64,000 bases of DNA from Tethya wilhelma. Its lineage: Eukaryota > Porifera > Demospongiae > Tethyida > Tethyidae. The position numbers were made by a program, and so were the translations under genes. The stretch spans positions 719,983 to 783,982 of the forward strand of contig CAXIPT010000010.1 of assembly GCA_964030475.1 (NCBI GenBank), given 5' to 3'. Of the stretch, positions 12,140 to 24,479 are shown piece by piece (the first letter of the stretch is position 1; each line of letters begins with the position of its first letter). The notes below the pieces were generated by a model. The model ran no database searches. It saw only the letters and a list, made by a program, of their open reading frames with translations, and was not told the DNA's origin.

Positions 12140-15100
12140 TTAAAAGCAGTTGTTCATTTCGCTTTCTCTCTCCATTCCAAACTTGTCTCTATCACGATCA
12201 TGGATGTAAGGATCGAGACGGATATCAGCAAATATTGAAGGTCCTAACACAGACTCGATTTTTTGTTCAGCCATTCCAATATTTTCCTCTACAGTTTGAT
12301 TACAGGCTGTGTTTGTTAGCTCTGATGCCAAGGATGCTGAAGGTTTGCTTGGTTCTATGTCAACTTCTACCTCAAATTTATTACTAGCTGCACTTTCCTG
12401 GATCAATTCCTGCTGGGATGGTTTACCTTCTATCACACTGCGTGTGACCGTATCTTGGGGCATATGTATGATTTCAGGATTGTGATTGTGTTTTTGTTTC
12501 TTAGAAAAGACCAGAATTGACATAAATTTGTTCCTTGCTTTCTTTTGAAGAACAAACGTGTATGTGTGATAAACTAGTATGGCTAGGAATGTGATGAAAG
12601 CAATTGATAGTGATGTATAGGTAAGAGCCTCCTGATTTCCCACACCAGCTCCTCGAATGTACAGAGAACACATAGAAAAAATTATGAGATTGACAATAAA
12701 TGATGTTTCAAGTCCATCTAGTGGCCATGATTTGTAAATTCTACCAGGCAATAGGAGTTTAAGTAGCAAAAGGCAAACCAATGTGATGATAATTGATAAA
12801 AGATTATTTCTCGGATCGCCACTCACATTGACAGCAGCAACAATATACAAGAAGGCACGTATCAAAAGCAACAATCCAGTCCAGTAGCGATGCTTGAGGT
12901 CGTAAGGAGCAAGGTAGACATCCATGAATGCATAAAACCTTGTATCCTTTATCCATTTTAAGGCTCTCCGATTAGGACAACGCAAAAGCCACTGATAAGA
13001 GAAAATGAGAGATGTGTACACAATCCCTACTAGAATAATAAGAAGAGCAACAAGAAATAGGGGGATGTGTTTGCCTGAAAAATATGGCACATTAGCATCA
13101 ATCAGCCATACAGTCTCTCGAGAACCATCGGGATTGGTTAGTGTTGCAAATGACAATGCAGCTATGATAACACGAAGAGTTTTTGCATATGAAAGTAAAA
13201 TGAGAGTAGCTAGTGTAGCCACTGGATTCATGTGAGCAAAAACTTTAGCAATTCTTGTCGAGTATTCACAAGCAATGATCACCATGGTAACCAAAAATAT
13301 AATATAAACAGGAAAAGCAAGCTGTAGCCATTCCTTGATATATCCGTCCATCCCATCAAAGAAGCATGTTACAAAACCAAAGTCAAGATTGAGCCATGCA
13401 ATAAAGATGGTAAAAAAATTGGGTGATTGAAAAGGAAAAAATGTAGGACGATTAATGGTAAGAATGTTGGCAAAATATCAACCCATTGATTGTTCCAACA
13501 GCTACAGTCAAATTGCAAACAAGGAGAAAAGTAACTAGAGCTATGCCAGCTACAGCAAATACAATGAGAAGTATCAGCCAGTAGTTTGAACACTGAATGC
13601 AATGTGAACTACCAAGAGTGATACTCAGTCCATCCCTACAAGATCCACATAGCTTACCAGCATGATTAAAAGCACACTGTGCATCAGAACCATTAGGTGT
13701 GTTCAGGTTAATCCAGACCAGTGGCGTATCTAGGATTTCAGTTATGGGGGTGCTGATATAATGCGGGCGCAAAGCGCCCGGAAAATTTTGGTAGCCACGC
13801 CCACTTTTTTATCACGTGAGCAAAATTGTTAATAGTTATTCATGCGATCGCAGCGGAGATGGCATCGTGTTCTGCAGTTTTTTCAGCTTTTTCGCCAATC
13901 TTATGTAAAACTTCACTCTTGAAAGTAAATTTAAAGTCATATCAGCTTATATTTTATTTATTTCAAGCATAATTCATTGAACTGCGCTCGTCTTGAGCGC
14001 TGCTTTTACGAGCGATGACGTCATTATTTTCTGAGCCAGGGGGGTGCTCGAGCACCCTGAGCACCATGCTGGATACGCCACTGCAGACTGTGGTTGTAGA
14101 TGGATAGCAGTAGTCAAATGGACAATGAGGGTGAATTAGATACAGACACTCATTTTGACTATCAGCTACTAGAGCTACTTCATTATGATTGATCCACAGA
14201 TTGCCATTTCTTTGAACTGATGAGTTACCAATTGAACAGCCCATTATGTTTCCTGACAGGCAAGGGTCACAGTCACAAATACAGGTAGTCTGAGCAGGAG
14301 ACCTAATGAAACCAATCGGACAATTGCATGGGAGAAATGTCACATTGACATACGATGTAGATATCCCATTATCACTGCAAGGACCATCAGCATACAACGT
14401 TAGTAGTTCTGAATCATGTGGGCTGGTTATGGTGAAATTCAGTTCTGTGCAGTGTGAAGTAGTTGTCTGAATGTCTTGTCCTTCAGAAAGTCCGCCTAAA
14501 TTTGAAGATAGAACTGCTCTCACGAAAGATGGAACTGGATTTCTGACCTGGTCTACAGCAACAAGTGCAACCTTAAATGTTTTTCCTTTTCGGACTTTAA
14601 GAGCTAGTGGTGGGCCATTACAATTTAGTCGGTCATAAGCACAAAAGCATACACGGACTGGCTGAGAGGATATTTCTGATTGAACTTCAGAAACTTGGAG
14701 GTCAGTGATATTTGTAATATAAGAAATTGCGTCAAAGGTAGTGGCTGTAGTAAATATGTACTTCTTGAATAGTTGTGCATATGGACTGATTGTACACCTG
14801 TCTAAGAGGCCACCGAATATCGTCCCACCGAATTTGCTTGCTGAGTTATTAGCAAAAAATGTGTCTTGGATATTTAAGTCTTCATTAGTCTCTAGATATA
14901 AAGCAAGATCTTGAAAAAAACATTCACCTGAAGACTCTGTATTTGCTGCACAGATACCTGAATTTGTCTCATCAGAGATGTATAATGCTCCACCATACTT
15001 TGCAAAGTTGTTGGTAAAGTACACTTTGAGTTTTGATTCAAGGAAGTCATGTTCAGCTTTAATGATGTAAATTTTAGCATTCAACTCAAAGCAAATTGCA

Positions 15101-17667
15101 CCCCCTTTCTCAGCTATGTTCTCCATAAATTCATGGTTACCTTTATATACTTTTATTGATGAGCCCACAGCATAAATTCCTCCTCCTTTAACAATTCCAA
15201 CATTTTCTGATATTACTGTTCTCCCTACAAAATTCAACTCACTCTGATAAGAATATATTCCTCCACCAGATAGTGCTGTATTGTTCGCAATAGTAATACT
15301 TCCATAAGCATATATTTTGCTTTCAGATGATATAAATGCTCCGCCGAAATAGTCCATAGAGTTGCCATTAATGGTTGTAGTTCCATAAAAATAAATCTCA
15401 CTCTGGAAAGCAGTTATTGCTCCTCCCTCCTCAACTCGAGTGTCATGCTTGTGTATGTTGTCAATGAGGTCTGTAGCTCCATTAAATGTAATGTTACTAT
15501 TGAAAGCATACACAGATGCTTTATTTTCTGAAATGGTTGTATTGCCAGATATTAACAAAGTGCTCTGCGATGCATACACTACTCCTGTCTTAGCTGAATT
15601 GTTTGTGATCTGAACATAGCCACCAATATTGAGATACTTTGAATGAACATAAATTGCACCACCCAGATTCGTTGCATGATTATCGATGAAGATTGAATCC
15701 CTAATCTCATTTGTATCATCACTATTACTGTATAGGTCGATGTCAAGAAACAGTGCACCACCATTATCATTCACTGTATTACTAAAAAAGCTACTTGCAT
15801 GTATAATGATACTTTTAAATGTCCATATAGCACCACCACCTCTGTCTGCAGCATTGAAGTTGAAATTACCCTCATAAATGCTTAAAGTACCTTCATGTTC
15901 TGAATGTATAACACCGCCCCTTACTGCTGTGTTGTTGGTAAAGTTACTACTATGTATATTAATATTACCATTCCAAGATGTCCACATTACCCCACCATAC
16001 AGCCTTGCTCTGTTGCTAGTAAAATTGCTAACAAACACACTAATTTCACCAAATTCGGTATGTATTGCACCACCATAATCTGCTATATTGTTAAAGAAAT
16101 GACTATCATGTACGTAAATGTGACTTCTGAAAATAGCTATAGCCCCACCATCACTCGCACTATTGTGACTGAAAATATTGCTTTGTATATCGATCCTATC
16201 ATAACCCGACAAAAGCAGTGCACCACCAAAATAATGAGCACTATTGTGACTGAAGTTACTATCACGTATACTGGTAATCTCTCCACCTGCAGCTATTGCA
16301 CCAGCGTCATAGTAACCAATGTTGCTCTCAAACTTACAGCTAGATATGTTAGCACTGCCAACACGACTGTATAATACACCACCAACAATCTGTGCTTTGT
16401 TGCCAGTAAAATTACTACTATGCATGCTGATACTGCCACTATCGGTCTCAATTGCTCCACCATTGTTTTGCTCTGCAAGATTCTTAAGGAAATTGCTACT
16501 GTATATACCAATTTTACCACTGTCTGTCCGTATTGCACCACCATCATGACGAGCCTTGTTTTTGCTAAAATTACAATGATCCACGAAAACACTACCCCTT
16601 TGTGTCCATATTGCACCACCACATCTGCGGGCTGAGTTCCTAAGGAAATTATTCTCGTAAAGTGTAATATTACTGCTCAATGTCCATAAAGCACCACCAC
16701 ATTGGCCTACTGAATTCCTGCTGAAATTGCTATACATTATGCTAATATCACCACTCATTGTCCTTATAACACCACCATGTTTTTTTGCTCTATTGCTGCT
16801 AAAAAGGGTACCTTCTATACTTACACAAGCACTGCCTGTCCTTATGACACCTCCATTGTGGGCTGCTCGATTTCCACTAAAAATGCCACCGCTTACATAA
16901 ATGCTTCCACTCCATGACCATACTGCACCACCATCATAGCCTGCTGTATTTGCATAGAAAACGCTATCGAGTATCCTGATCATACCATTGGTTGTATAGA
17001 TTGCACCACCATGACCATTGGCAGAATTTTGTTCAAAGTGACATTCAATGGCAAGCAAATTGCTATCAAAAGAAATGATGCCCCCTCCTGAGACTTGGCT
17101 CATTTCACGCCTGCTACTTGGATGTTGAACTTTTCTAAATGCAGTGAGATTGCTGAAAGTACTCTTCTCAAAAGTTGCATTAGTAACATTTCTCAATTCT
17201 ATTCCATGTCCATTTTGGAATCTGCAATCCTCAATTCTCAATTGATCTACTAATCGCACAGAGTTCTCTTGGCAATTATCAAACACAAGATTACTAATGG
17301 TGACCTCATATATGTTGTTGAAATTGAATCCACTGGAATTGGTACATGACACTACAATAGGGGAAGTTGCTAAGGTGCCTCTTAAGGCAAGATTGGATAC
17401 ATTTTGTATATGAAGATTATCAGGAAGAGTATGATGACCAAGGACAAAGAGCAGAGTATTGTTAGTAGCTGGAAAGTCAGGTTCTGACCAAAGTTGAGTA
17501 TACTGGAGAAGAGTTAAACACGATGAATGTGGAGAATGATCAGTGGGTAAGACTACGTCATCATTTGTCTCAGAAGGACAAGTGGTGTTGTCTCCGGGAA
17601 TGATGTAGTAGATGTCACCTGATACTAATGTAACAAATATGGCTAGTAGTAGAGCCTGTCTTGCCAT
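12140..17667 (-). pseudogene. PMP-repeat beta-helix multi-pass membrane protein gene, interrupted
   Basis: Essentially one long exon. The ATG at 17667 opens a signal peptide (MARQALLLAIFVTLVSG), followed by about 25 repeats of the FxxNxA...GGAI/V type (roughly residues 180-930) known from chlamydial polymorphic membrane proteins and from metazoan parallel-beta-helix proteins. A Cys-rich region and about eight hydrophobic membrane segments follow (between about 13590 and 12530), then a cytoplasmic tail of about 95 residues ending at 12140. Two lesions interrupt the frame. One is a transposon at 13719-14083, whose removal with one 5-base duplication rejoins TTTV to WINLN in frame. The other is an apparent 2-base loss near 13475, after the segment INGLIF; frame continues as ANILTINRPTFF into the downstream membrane region. 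Role unknown; a surface receptor or adhesion protein is plausible. If the small deletion is a sequencing error and the insertion is polymorphic, the gene could be functional in other haplotypes. Confidence 0.8.
13719..14083. mobile_element. 365-base MITE inserted in the coding exon
   Basis: Terminal inverted repeats: cagtggcgtatctag at 13719 and the complement of cagtggcgtatccag ending at 14083. Flanked by a 5-base direct duplication CAGAC (13714-13718 and 14084-14088). It carries no transposase. It adds codons to the upstream open frame, which then ends at 13963. The CAGTG termini resemble hAT-type ends, but the visible duplication is 5 bases and not 8, so the superfamily is uncertain. Confidence 0.85.
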
Positions 17668-20511
17668 TATTTGGTCTGTTTTAAGGAAATCAGTTAGCAA
17701 TATAATGTGATAGGTTTATTAACAACATTTGATAGTTTAGAAACCATACACGTACCCAGTAAACATGCAAGGCATAATTATAGCCAGGATTTTAGAAAAG
17801 AGGGATTAATGATTGACATAGACATAGCATCAAAAAGCTTATTACGGATTAAATTCTGACCAACAATGGCTGCTAAGTAATTTTGCTACAGTAAATCCTT
17901 AGAGCATGAAAATACCTAGGCCAAATTTTGCAAAGGAACAAAAATGGGGTGCATATTTGTCTCATGTGCTCCCCATAGCTATGCCACTGACGCAATTATA
18001 CAATGTCAAAATATTATATATAAAGACCCGCTGCTAAAAACGACCAATTAGATATACCGTATAGCGGGAAATATTCGTAGTTCAAAATTTCATATAAATC
18101 GTTAAAAATGCACCAGAAAATTTTTTCGTAGTTTTAAATTTCGTATACGCGGCACGCGCACGTATACGCATAATGCGGAAGTTAAATTTTCGTAGTTTTA
18201 ATTTTCGTATATTCGAACGGCATACGAAAAATACGAAAATTTCCCGCTATACGGTATACGGATGGTTTATTATGCTTGTGCTAAAGTATTAGTATAATAC
18301 CAATACTTACAGATAAATTACTTTCTGATAACAAAACTCTACAAACTTATATTTTAGTACCGTAGAACTTACTCAGTGACGCTAGATACAAATTTTCTTC
18401 TTGAGTTTTTGTTGCACAGTGTCTTGAACTACAGCATTATATACTGCATACACCGGACTTAATTTTAAGCTCTGATGACAAGAAACACTAAAAACTGTGA
18501 TCTCATGATCAGTGTATGTACATAGTAGTATTATGATTGCTCCGATGCCAGTGAGTTGAACAGTAGTTCAATGGAAAGACATGAGAAGAAACATGGCACT
18601 GACTCATTGATCTCGGTGATCAATAGAAATGTCATGTAGGAATGTACCTGATTGAACAACGCTTACATGTAATTAACCCTTTGGCAAAAGATATAAGGTG
18701 TACATTTTGTATAGTGTATAGACTAGAATTCATTGACCTGGTTTCAAATCCCAGCTAGATCTCAAGATTTTTTCTTCACTGAGCTTTCAAGGCCTTGAGA
18801 TCTGGTTTGGAAGTTGACTAGTGTCTATGAATAGTAGTATACTATCCTCTGCTCCAATGCCAGTGAGTGGTAAGACAATTTCAGTCACGTAGGGAGGGGG
18901 GGTATTCGCCTCTCCTTTTTCAGTCAGTCGCCAAAATTACACTTTGGTGTTATAATGCGCTATTTTTGTGTATTTATACTTTAAAAAAACTGCATGCTTA
19001 GTGGTCCTCTTTAGCCAGAATTCAATACAGAACAACTTTTAAGTTTTCTTTTGGCTGCTACAAAGCTTAGAGAGTGTTCACTAGTGAGCACTAGCTATGG
19101 TTAATGAATGGAGGGGCTAAAAGTAGCTATATAATTAAGTGGATGTGGTTTCAGGTCACAAAATTTTCTGCCACGCTTTGTGCGCAATATTTTTACTGCT
19201 CCCCCTTTTCTAAAATCCTGGCTACACTCCTGATTTTGATTATTATTTTGAAGTTTAATCTAAGCAAGATTTGTCCATTGCACGAACTTTCATAATAAAC
19301 TACCCATGTGTAGTTGACATGAGAAGAAACACAGTCTGACTCATTGATCTCAATGATCAATAGAAATGTCACGTAAGAATGTACCTGATTAAACAATCCA
19401 TACTTGTAATTAACCCTTTGGTAACTGTTATGTAGTGTATTTTTTGTAGTGATGAGTTGTCTTCATGCAACTTAAAAGAGCCATCAAAGTTCAATGCTGG
19501 AAAACTTGTCTGTTTGTATGCTAAATATATGTCAGATTCTTGCCCATGATCGAATATTTACATGAAAATGGACAAGAGAAACAGGCACTGAATGAATAAC
19601 AAATCTGTCACATTGCTGAGGTTTTACTAGTCTGAGATCAAATATCCTACCTGAGGGTAATGACCATACCTACTGTACTAACCACGATCGAAATTTGATT
19701 CACCTAACTTTATCCTTAGGACTTTAAGAAATTGAAATTTGACCCAACTAATGATACTATGCTTGACTGTTGACTCTCTTGGGCCATGATGAGGCCAATT
19801 TTTCGTTGCTCAAGACCTCACATGACATTATAGCTTCTAGAATGTGTACTGCATGTACCAGCTCTGTTCTTCATGTTGAGTTGCCCGGCTGACAGCCCGG
19901 CCATGCAATTTGTGCATGGATCAACATTATTTTAGGCTCCATGTAATAGCTATACTTCTCGTTTGAACCTATGATTATTGCAAGATTTGTAGAATTCAGT
20001 GAACTTTTTAGAACCTGATTAGCCACACCTATTATAATGTTGGATCATAATACATGTTAAAACTTAATTTTTTGTCAAGTTCAGCATAGGAGGTGATATT
20101 TCCAAATAATGCACAGCATGCATCATCAGATTGTATGAAGCAAGAAAAGTGTAGAGCATGAAATGACCATGGATTACCATGGTGCAATTAACTACCGTCA
20201 ATTTGTTGACAGGAGCTTTTCTCGATGGAGTATAGATTGTATTGCCTAGGTAATTCAACTAATTTCAAGCTAAGCAATTTTTTTTTCGGAGTGAGCTAAA
20301 ATTCCTTCTTTTTGGCGACCACTGGCACTGGCAGTGTAAAAGTTCCTATATTTTCTTTGGAGTATATGCCTTAATTACCTATAGGTGCTCCCAACCTTAA
20401 ACAGGTACAATGAAAGCACCGCTGGTGCACAAGCCTCGGCACACTCAACTAGCTAGTGCACTTGTAAGAGAGTTAAATTATCACATGTATGTCATATCTA
20501 CATGTAAGGTA
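17668..20511. other. Intergenic region rich in small repeats
   Basis: No gene is supported. It contains the foldback at 18053-18257 and a local duplication: 18575-18702 (gacatgagaagaaacatggc...) recurs, diverged, at 19316-19421. A phrase resembling a tRNA B box, ggtttcaaatcccagc near 18740, is isolated. Small open frames at 19104-19396 and 20064-20258 are not convincing. Confidence 0.55.
18053..18257. mobile_element. Foldback element with 'accgtatagcgggaaat' termini
   Basis: Starts tataccgtatagcgggaaat and ends with its complement at 18257. The interior is itself partly palindromic around cgtagtttt/aatttcgtat. A related but distinct foldback with a 'tatagcgggaaagtttcac' end lies at 35346-35555. 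Confidence 0.75.
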
Positions 20512-21507
20512 TCATACGTACGGTAGTACGTATAGTAGGAATGGGCCGACTGTCCCATAGACACAATACAAAATGTTGGCCGCCATAAAAATCTAGTCAA
20601 ACAAAATTAAACCTTCAAAGTTGCTCAGAAGCTCTCACTGACAGATTACCAACTGCATGCAAGGCCTAAAACTCACAAAAACTTTCTGCAGCACTCGTAG
20701 AGAGCGCTAGTGGGAAGCCACCATAGTGCCATTTTTGTTCTTCTACTTACTTCCTAACTGACTTACTTGAAAAGCATTTCCAGAGACCCAGAATGTGTTG
20801 AGCCAACTTTGACAGCACAAAGTAAGTTCTTTTCATGGGTACTACATTCCTTGACACTCGCTTTCATCATAAATAGGCCTAAACAAAAACTAGAAAGCTT
20901 TGAAACTTAGTGTATAAATTCACGTACTTCAATTCAGCCATCTTTGTAGGTAGAGTTCAAAGGTCATCTATCCACGTGGCATTAATATGCGCATGCGCAT
21001 TAGCCTCTTCAAGCATAATGTAGTGCATGTTTAGCTGCTACTCAAGCTTTTTGTACGGACTAACCAGTCTCTGATAGTCTACACACTGTAGTGTTGAAAA
21101 AAGTGAATGAACAAGTAGTAAAAATTTCAAAAAAAAAAGCAGTGTAGGAATGGGCAGTGCATTAAAAAGTATTGGAACAAGGCAGGGTCTCAATTTCGGC
21201 ACATGACTACTTCATTTTTATGCCCAACTCTTGGCCGGCAGTCCAGTTTAAATACCTGTCTGTTATAGTTTACTCTATTGCTTTAGTAACCAAGTGATTA
21301 GCGAGAAATTTGAACCAATGCAATGAATATTAAGCTACGGTACTATTATACAGATCATCGCAACACAACACTGAAAATCCATATCAAGGATCAAGAATAA
21401 AAATGAAGTAGTCATGTGCCGAAATTGAGACCCTGCCTTGTTCCAATACTTTTTAATGCACTGCCCATTCCTACACTGCTTTTTTTTTTGAAATTTTTAC
21501 TACTTGT
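20512..21507 (+). mobile_element. AB composite element, copy 2
   Basis: Same structure as 7492-8487: A half 20512-21110, B half 21111-21507 with long terminal inverted repeats. The interior of B differs from copy 1, while the termini are conserved. Confidence 0.75.
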
Positions 21508-21638
21508 TTGTATATGATCAAGAAGACTAATGCACCTATATTATATAGGCCCAAGTTATAGCCTAGTCCCAAGCTAAGCCCACTGGTTAGCTGAATAACT
21601 CTGTGATGAACTGAGCAGCACAGGACATACTGATAGGC

Positions 21639-21683
21639 TAGTCTCGCTAGCCAGACTTGTGGAGAGTCTGGCTAGCGAGACTA
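21639..21683. repeat. Perfect 18-bp stem, 9-base loop hairpin
   Basis: tagtctcgctagccagac (21639-21656) pairs exactly with gtctggctagcgagacta (21666-21683). It could be a tiny foldback element or an excision footprint. Confidence 0.85.
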
Positions 21684-21949
21684 CTGATAGGCTACTGAAC
21701 TATAGCTAGCTAGCTAATTATTATGATGACTAAAGTGGCTGACATGCACTGGCCATGGAATGCTCAGCTGTTGTTAGCAATTGATGCAAAGCCTGAGTCA
21801 AGCTGGGCTACCTCAACCCTAATCGATACCTAATCAGTAACCCAGCTTGCATCATAGCTAGATATTATGTATCAGTGCTTGCTAGCACCAAGCACCACTG
21901 ACCAAAAGCATCAGCAGCCATGCATCTCTAGAGCTCTTGGAGCTGCTTC

Positions 21950-22210
21950 CATTCAACACGAATTCTTGATAACGCACACCAAATCAATAGGCGTGGTCTC
22001 GAAGCTAAGCGCTAAAAGAAGCGCAAAAGCCTCAAATCTCAGCAACCACAGTGTTTTGGACAGCAAAAAATATATTTCTACAAGATCATTCAGATTTATG
22101 AACGTAAGTACCATCAGTTTTGTTGCTAGAGCTGCCTTTCTTGAGATTTCGATGGAACAAACAGACAGACAGACAGACAGACACACAAAACGACTACCCG
22201 AGGCTTAATT
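21950..22210. repeat. Dispersed repeat with (CAGA)n tail, relative at 26820-27010
   Basis: The block with 'ctcagcaaccacagtgtttt' and 'tttatgaacgtaa', ending in (CAGA)n, resembles 26820-27010 (ctcagaaactacagtgtctt, ttcatgaacataaata, cagacag then CA repeat). The simple-repeat tail suggests a SINE-like origin. Overlapping open frames on both strands are not genes. Confidence 0.55.
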
Positions 22211-22717
22211 ACGTAACAACTGTGGGTTAATATAGCTAGGCTGGAAGATAGGCAACCACTCTACAAGACCAATGTAAGTGGATCGAGGGTGCCAACAGTA
22301 AAAAGTACTTTATGGTGTACTATTCATGATCAGTGTTTAACAGTACTTCTCAATGATTCTAATTCTAGCATTAAAATAAAGTCAGTATTATTGATGGTAC
22401 ACGGAACATTTACCGCTTATCCTAATTTTGAACTAGAGCTGTTTTTGCTTGAGAAATTCGTTCAAATTACACAATATATGTATTTACACCTGCAGGCATT
22501 CCACACAGATGGAATAGTTAAGGTGACTTATAACTTCTAGTGTATGCAAATAGCAGCTTGGCGGCACAATACTATTGGCTGCCCACATCAATACCCTAGA
22601 GTATTTGAGTATAAGCCATCAAATCACACTACGTACATCACAAATAACAATCTAATTTTTATACTGTTGACAATGTCATACACATGCAAAAGCAATAATA
22701 AGTAACATCTTGTCAAT
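22211..22717. other. No gene seen
   Basis: Spacer downstream of the minus-strand esterase gene. The open frame 22289-22540 has no recognisable features. Confidence 0.45.
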
Positions 22718-24450
22718 TTAGAGTGGATCAATTCTTCCAAGTGAATCACGTGGATGCCCACACGACTCATTACAGGGATATTCACAGTCGATCACTTTAG
22801 TTTTGCCATTTCTCTTGAAGTACCAGTTGGCAAATGTCTCCCTGGCTAGCTGACCATCAACTCTCACTGATCGAAACCAAGAATCATCGAGACTCTGACA
22901 ATGACGTAAGCAGGAGTCAAAGAACAGACCAAAATCCTCACGAGATTCAATGTCTACTGTTGCATTGAAAAATTCCTGTGATAATAAACGTAGATTATGA
23001 TGTATAGTAAACTTGCCCAACTAATTTTTTTTCAATTTGCTTTTGAGAATCAAGCAGTTTAAGTCATATGCATTAATAGCTGCATGGTTGATACCATCCA
23101 TGCCTGATTCTCCAGAACAAAAAGTTCATGTAGCGCTATAGCTATATAAGGAAGTGAGCAAGTGACTTATGTGTCAGCAAATTCCTACTATAGTATGCAT
23201 TCTGCTAAATAATTAAGTATTGTTATACAAAAAATAATTACTCACAGCCACATGATTGTACTAAAGTAGTGGTTACCTCATGCATTGTTGGTAGGACTTC
23301 ATCTAAATTTTGGCAGAAAGATGGAGTAAAGCAGGAAGGCTCAATTGCACTCAGTGTAGCTGTGTCATAAATTGAGTTGTAAAAAAACATGGATGTGGTT
23401 ACATGAGGCACAGCATATTGTGCAAGGTAACATCTCCATTCTTCATTAATGGGTTTGTATTCTTCAACACAATCCACATCTAGCCCTCCAGAAGAGTTGT
23501 GGACAGTATAGGCTACAAGAAGAAACAAAATTTTATCACTAACAAAATGGTATGATTTTGAATCTTCACCTCCAACAGAAAATTCCTGGAAAGCTGGCGT
23601 GTCGGGAAATATCCTGGTTGGTAAGAATAACGACTTTAAAAAAATCACACACATAATATTATACCTATTTGAAATTCTGTAGCTTACCCAGCATCTGCCA
23701 TAGCAACATACTTCACAGAAGGTGACAGTAGAGATTGAACATAGTCAGCATGAATGAAAGTAGAGACACCCCCAGCAGAGCATCCTGAAAGAATAACATC
23801 TGTGGCCCTTTCCAGCCCCATGGCTAGGAGAGCCTCAAAGACTGCTTCTCGTATCTGAAGTCCTCTAATATAAATTTTTCTGTCACCAACGACAAGAGGA
23901 TCCTGCCTAATAATAAAAAGTTCAATTTAGCTTGTGCTTGTTTATATAATAAGGTATTCCTGCTAATTGCATGTTTATATACCGGTATCCAGTAAATGAC
24001 CCTCCATCACAATAATGCACATATGCCATGTTCCAGTTATAAAAGTCAGGGTTGTAACGTTGAATACTAGACATCATTCCAGCTGTAGAAAACGTAAATA
24101 TTCTGGGGAGAGTTCTTGTTGACCCTAAGTAATCTAGGCTTCGTTCTGCACATTGAGTCGTGTTAATACACCATGCACCCCCCTCAAGATGAACAATCCA
24201 TTTTGCTCGATCTTTTCCAAAACCTGCATGCATGAGTTGTTTTTTCAATTAGAATAATTGCTAAGTTTGAATACTTACCAGGTCTGTAGTAGAATCCAGG
24301 TGGAGACCCATCTAAACAGACTGCTCCATGTTTATCTGGAGCATCATCCAACAACACAAGTTTCATAGGTCTCCTGATAGATTGAGAAATGCAAGAACCA
24401 CAACAGTTTAGTGCCAAGATGGCGAAAATGATATACTGATGAATAGGCAT
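22718..24450 (-). CDS. Pectin-acetylesterase/NOTUM-family secreted carboxylesterase, six exons
   Basis: Predicted exons: 24450-24279, 24223-23983, 23906-23688, 23613-23570, 23512-23277, 22975-22718. All have GT-AG borders and compatible phases, totalling 1,170 bases (389 codons plus stop). The start MPIHQYIIFAILALNCCGSC is a signal peptide. Family marks are CLDGSPPGFYY, then VHLEGGAWC (oxyanion region, about residues 68-76), then DFYNW and YCDGGSFTG, then GCSAGG with the nucleophile Ser at about residue 181. The C-terminal RHCQSLDDSWF carries the likely catalytic His. The HCQS/W context resembles plant and protist pectin acetylesterases more than vertebrate NOTUM. The expected reaction is hydrolysis of ester-linked acyl groups from a secreted polysaccharide or protein; the substrate is unknown. 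The donor at 23277 was preferred over the stronger GTGAGT near 23246 because only the former keeps phase with exon 6. A broken paralogue lies at 10676-11429. Confidence 0.88.
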
Positions 24451-24479
24451 TTTCCAGGTATATCCACTTTTCAAGTTGG

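Noticed and set aside
12140..17667. Bacterial (chlamydial) contamination or recent transfer for the PMP-repeat gene
   Set aside because: It has multi-pass membrane helices not found in autotransporters, and a MITE in the exon beside animal-type genes. Similar proteins are known in cnidarians and sponges.
18725..18760. Possible tRNA or tRNA-derived SINE (ggtttcaaatcccagc)
   Set aside because: No acceptor stem, D arm or anticodon arm can be folded around the B-box-like phrase.
21867..22208. 113-codon open frame
   Set aside because: Overlaps a dispersed repeat with a CAGA tail and an equally long antisense frame; no homologous features.
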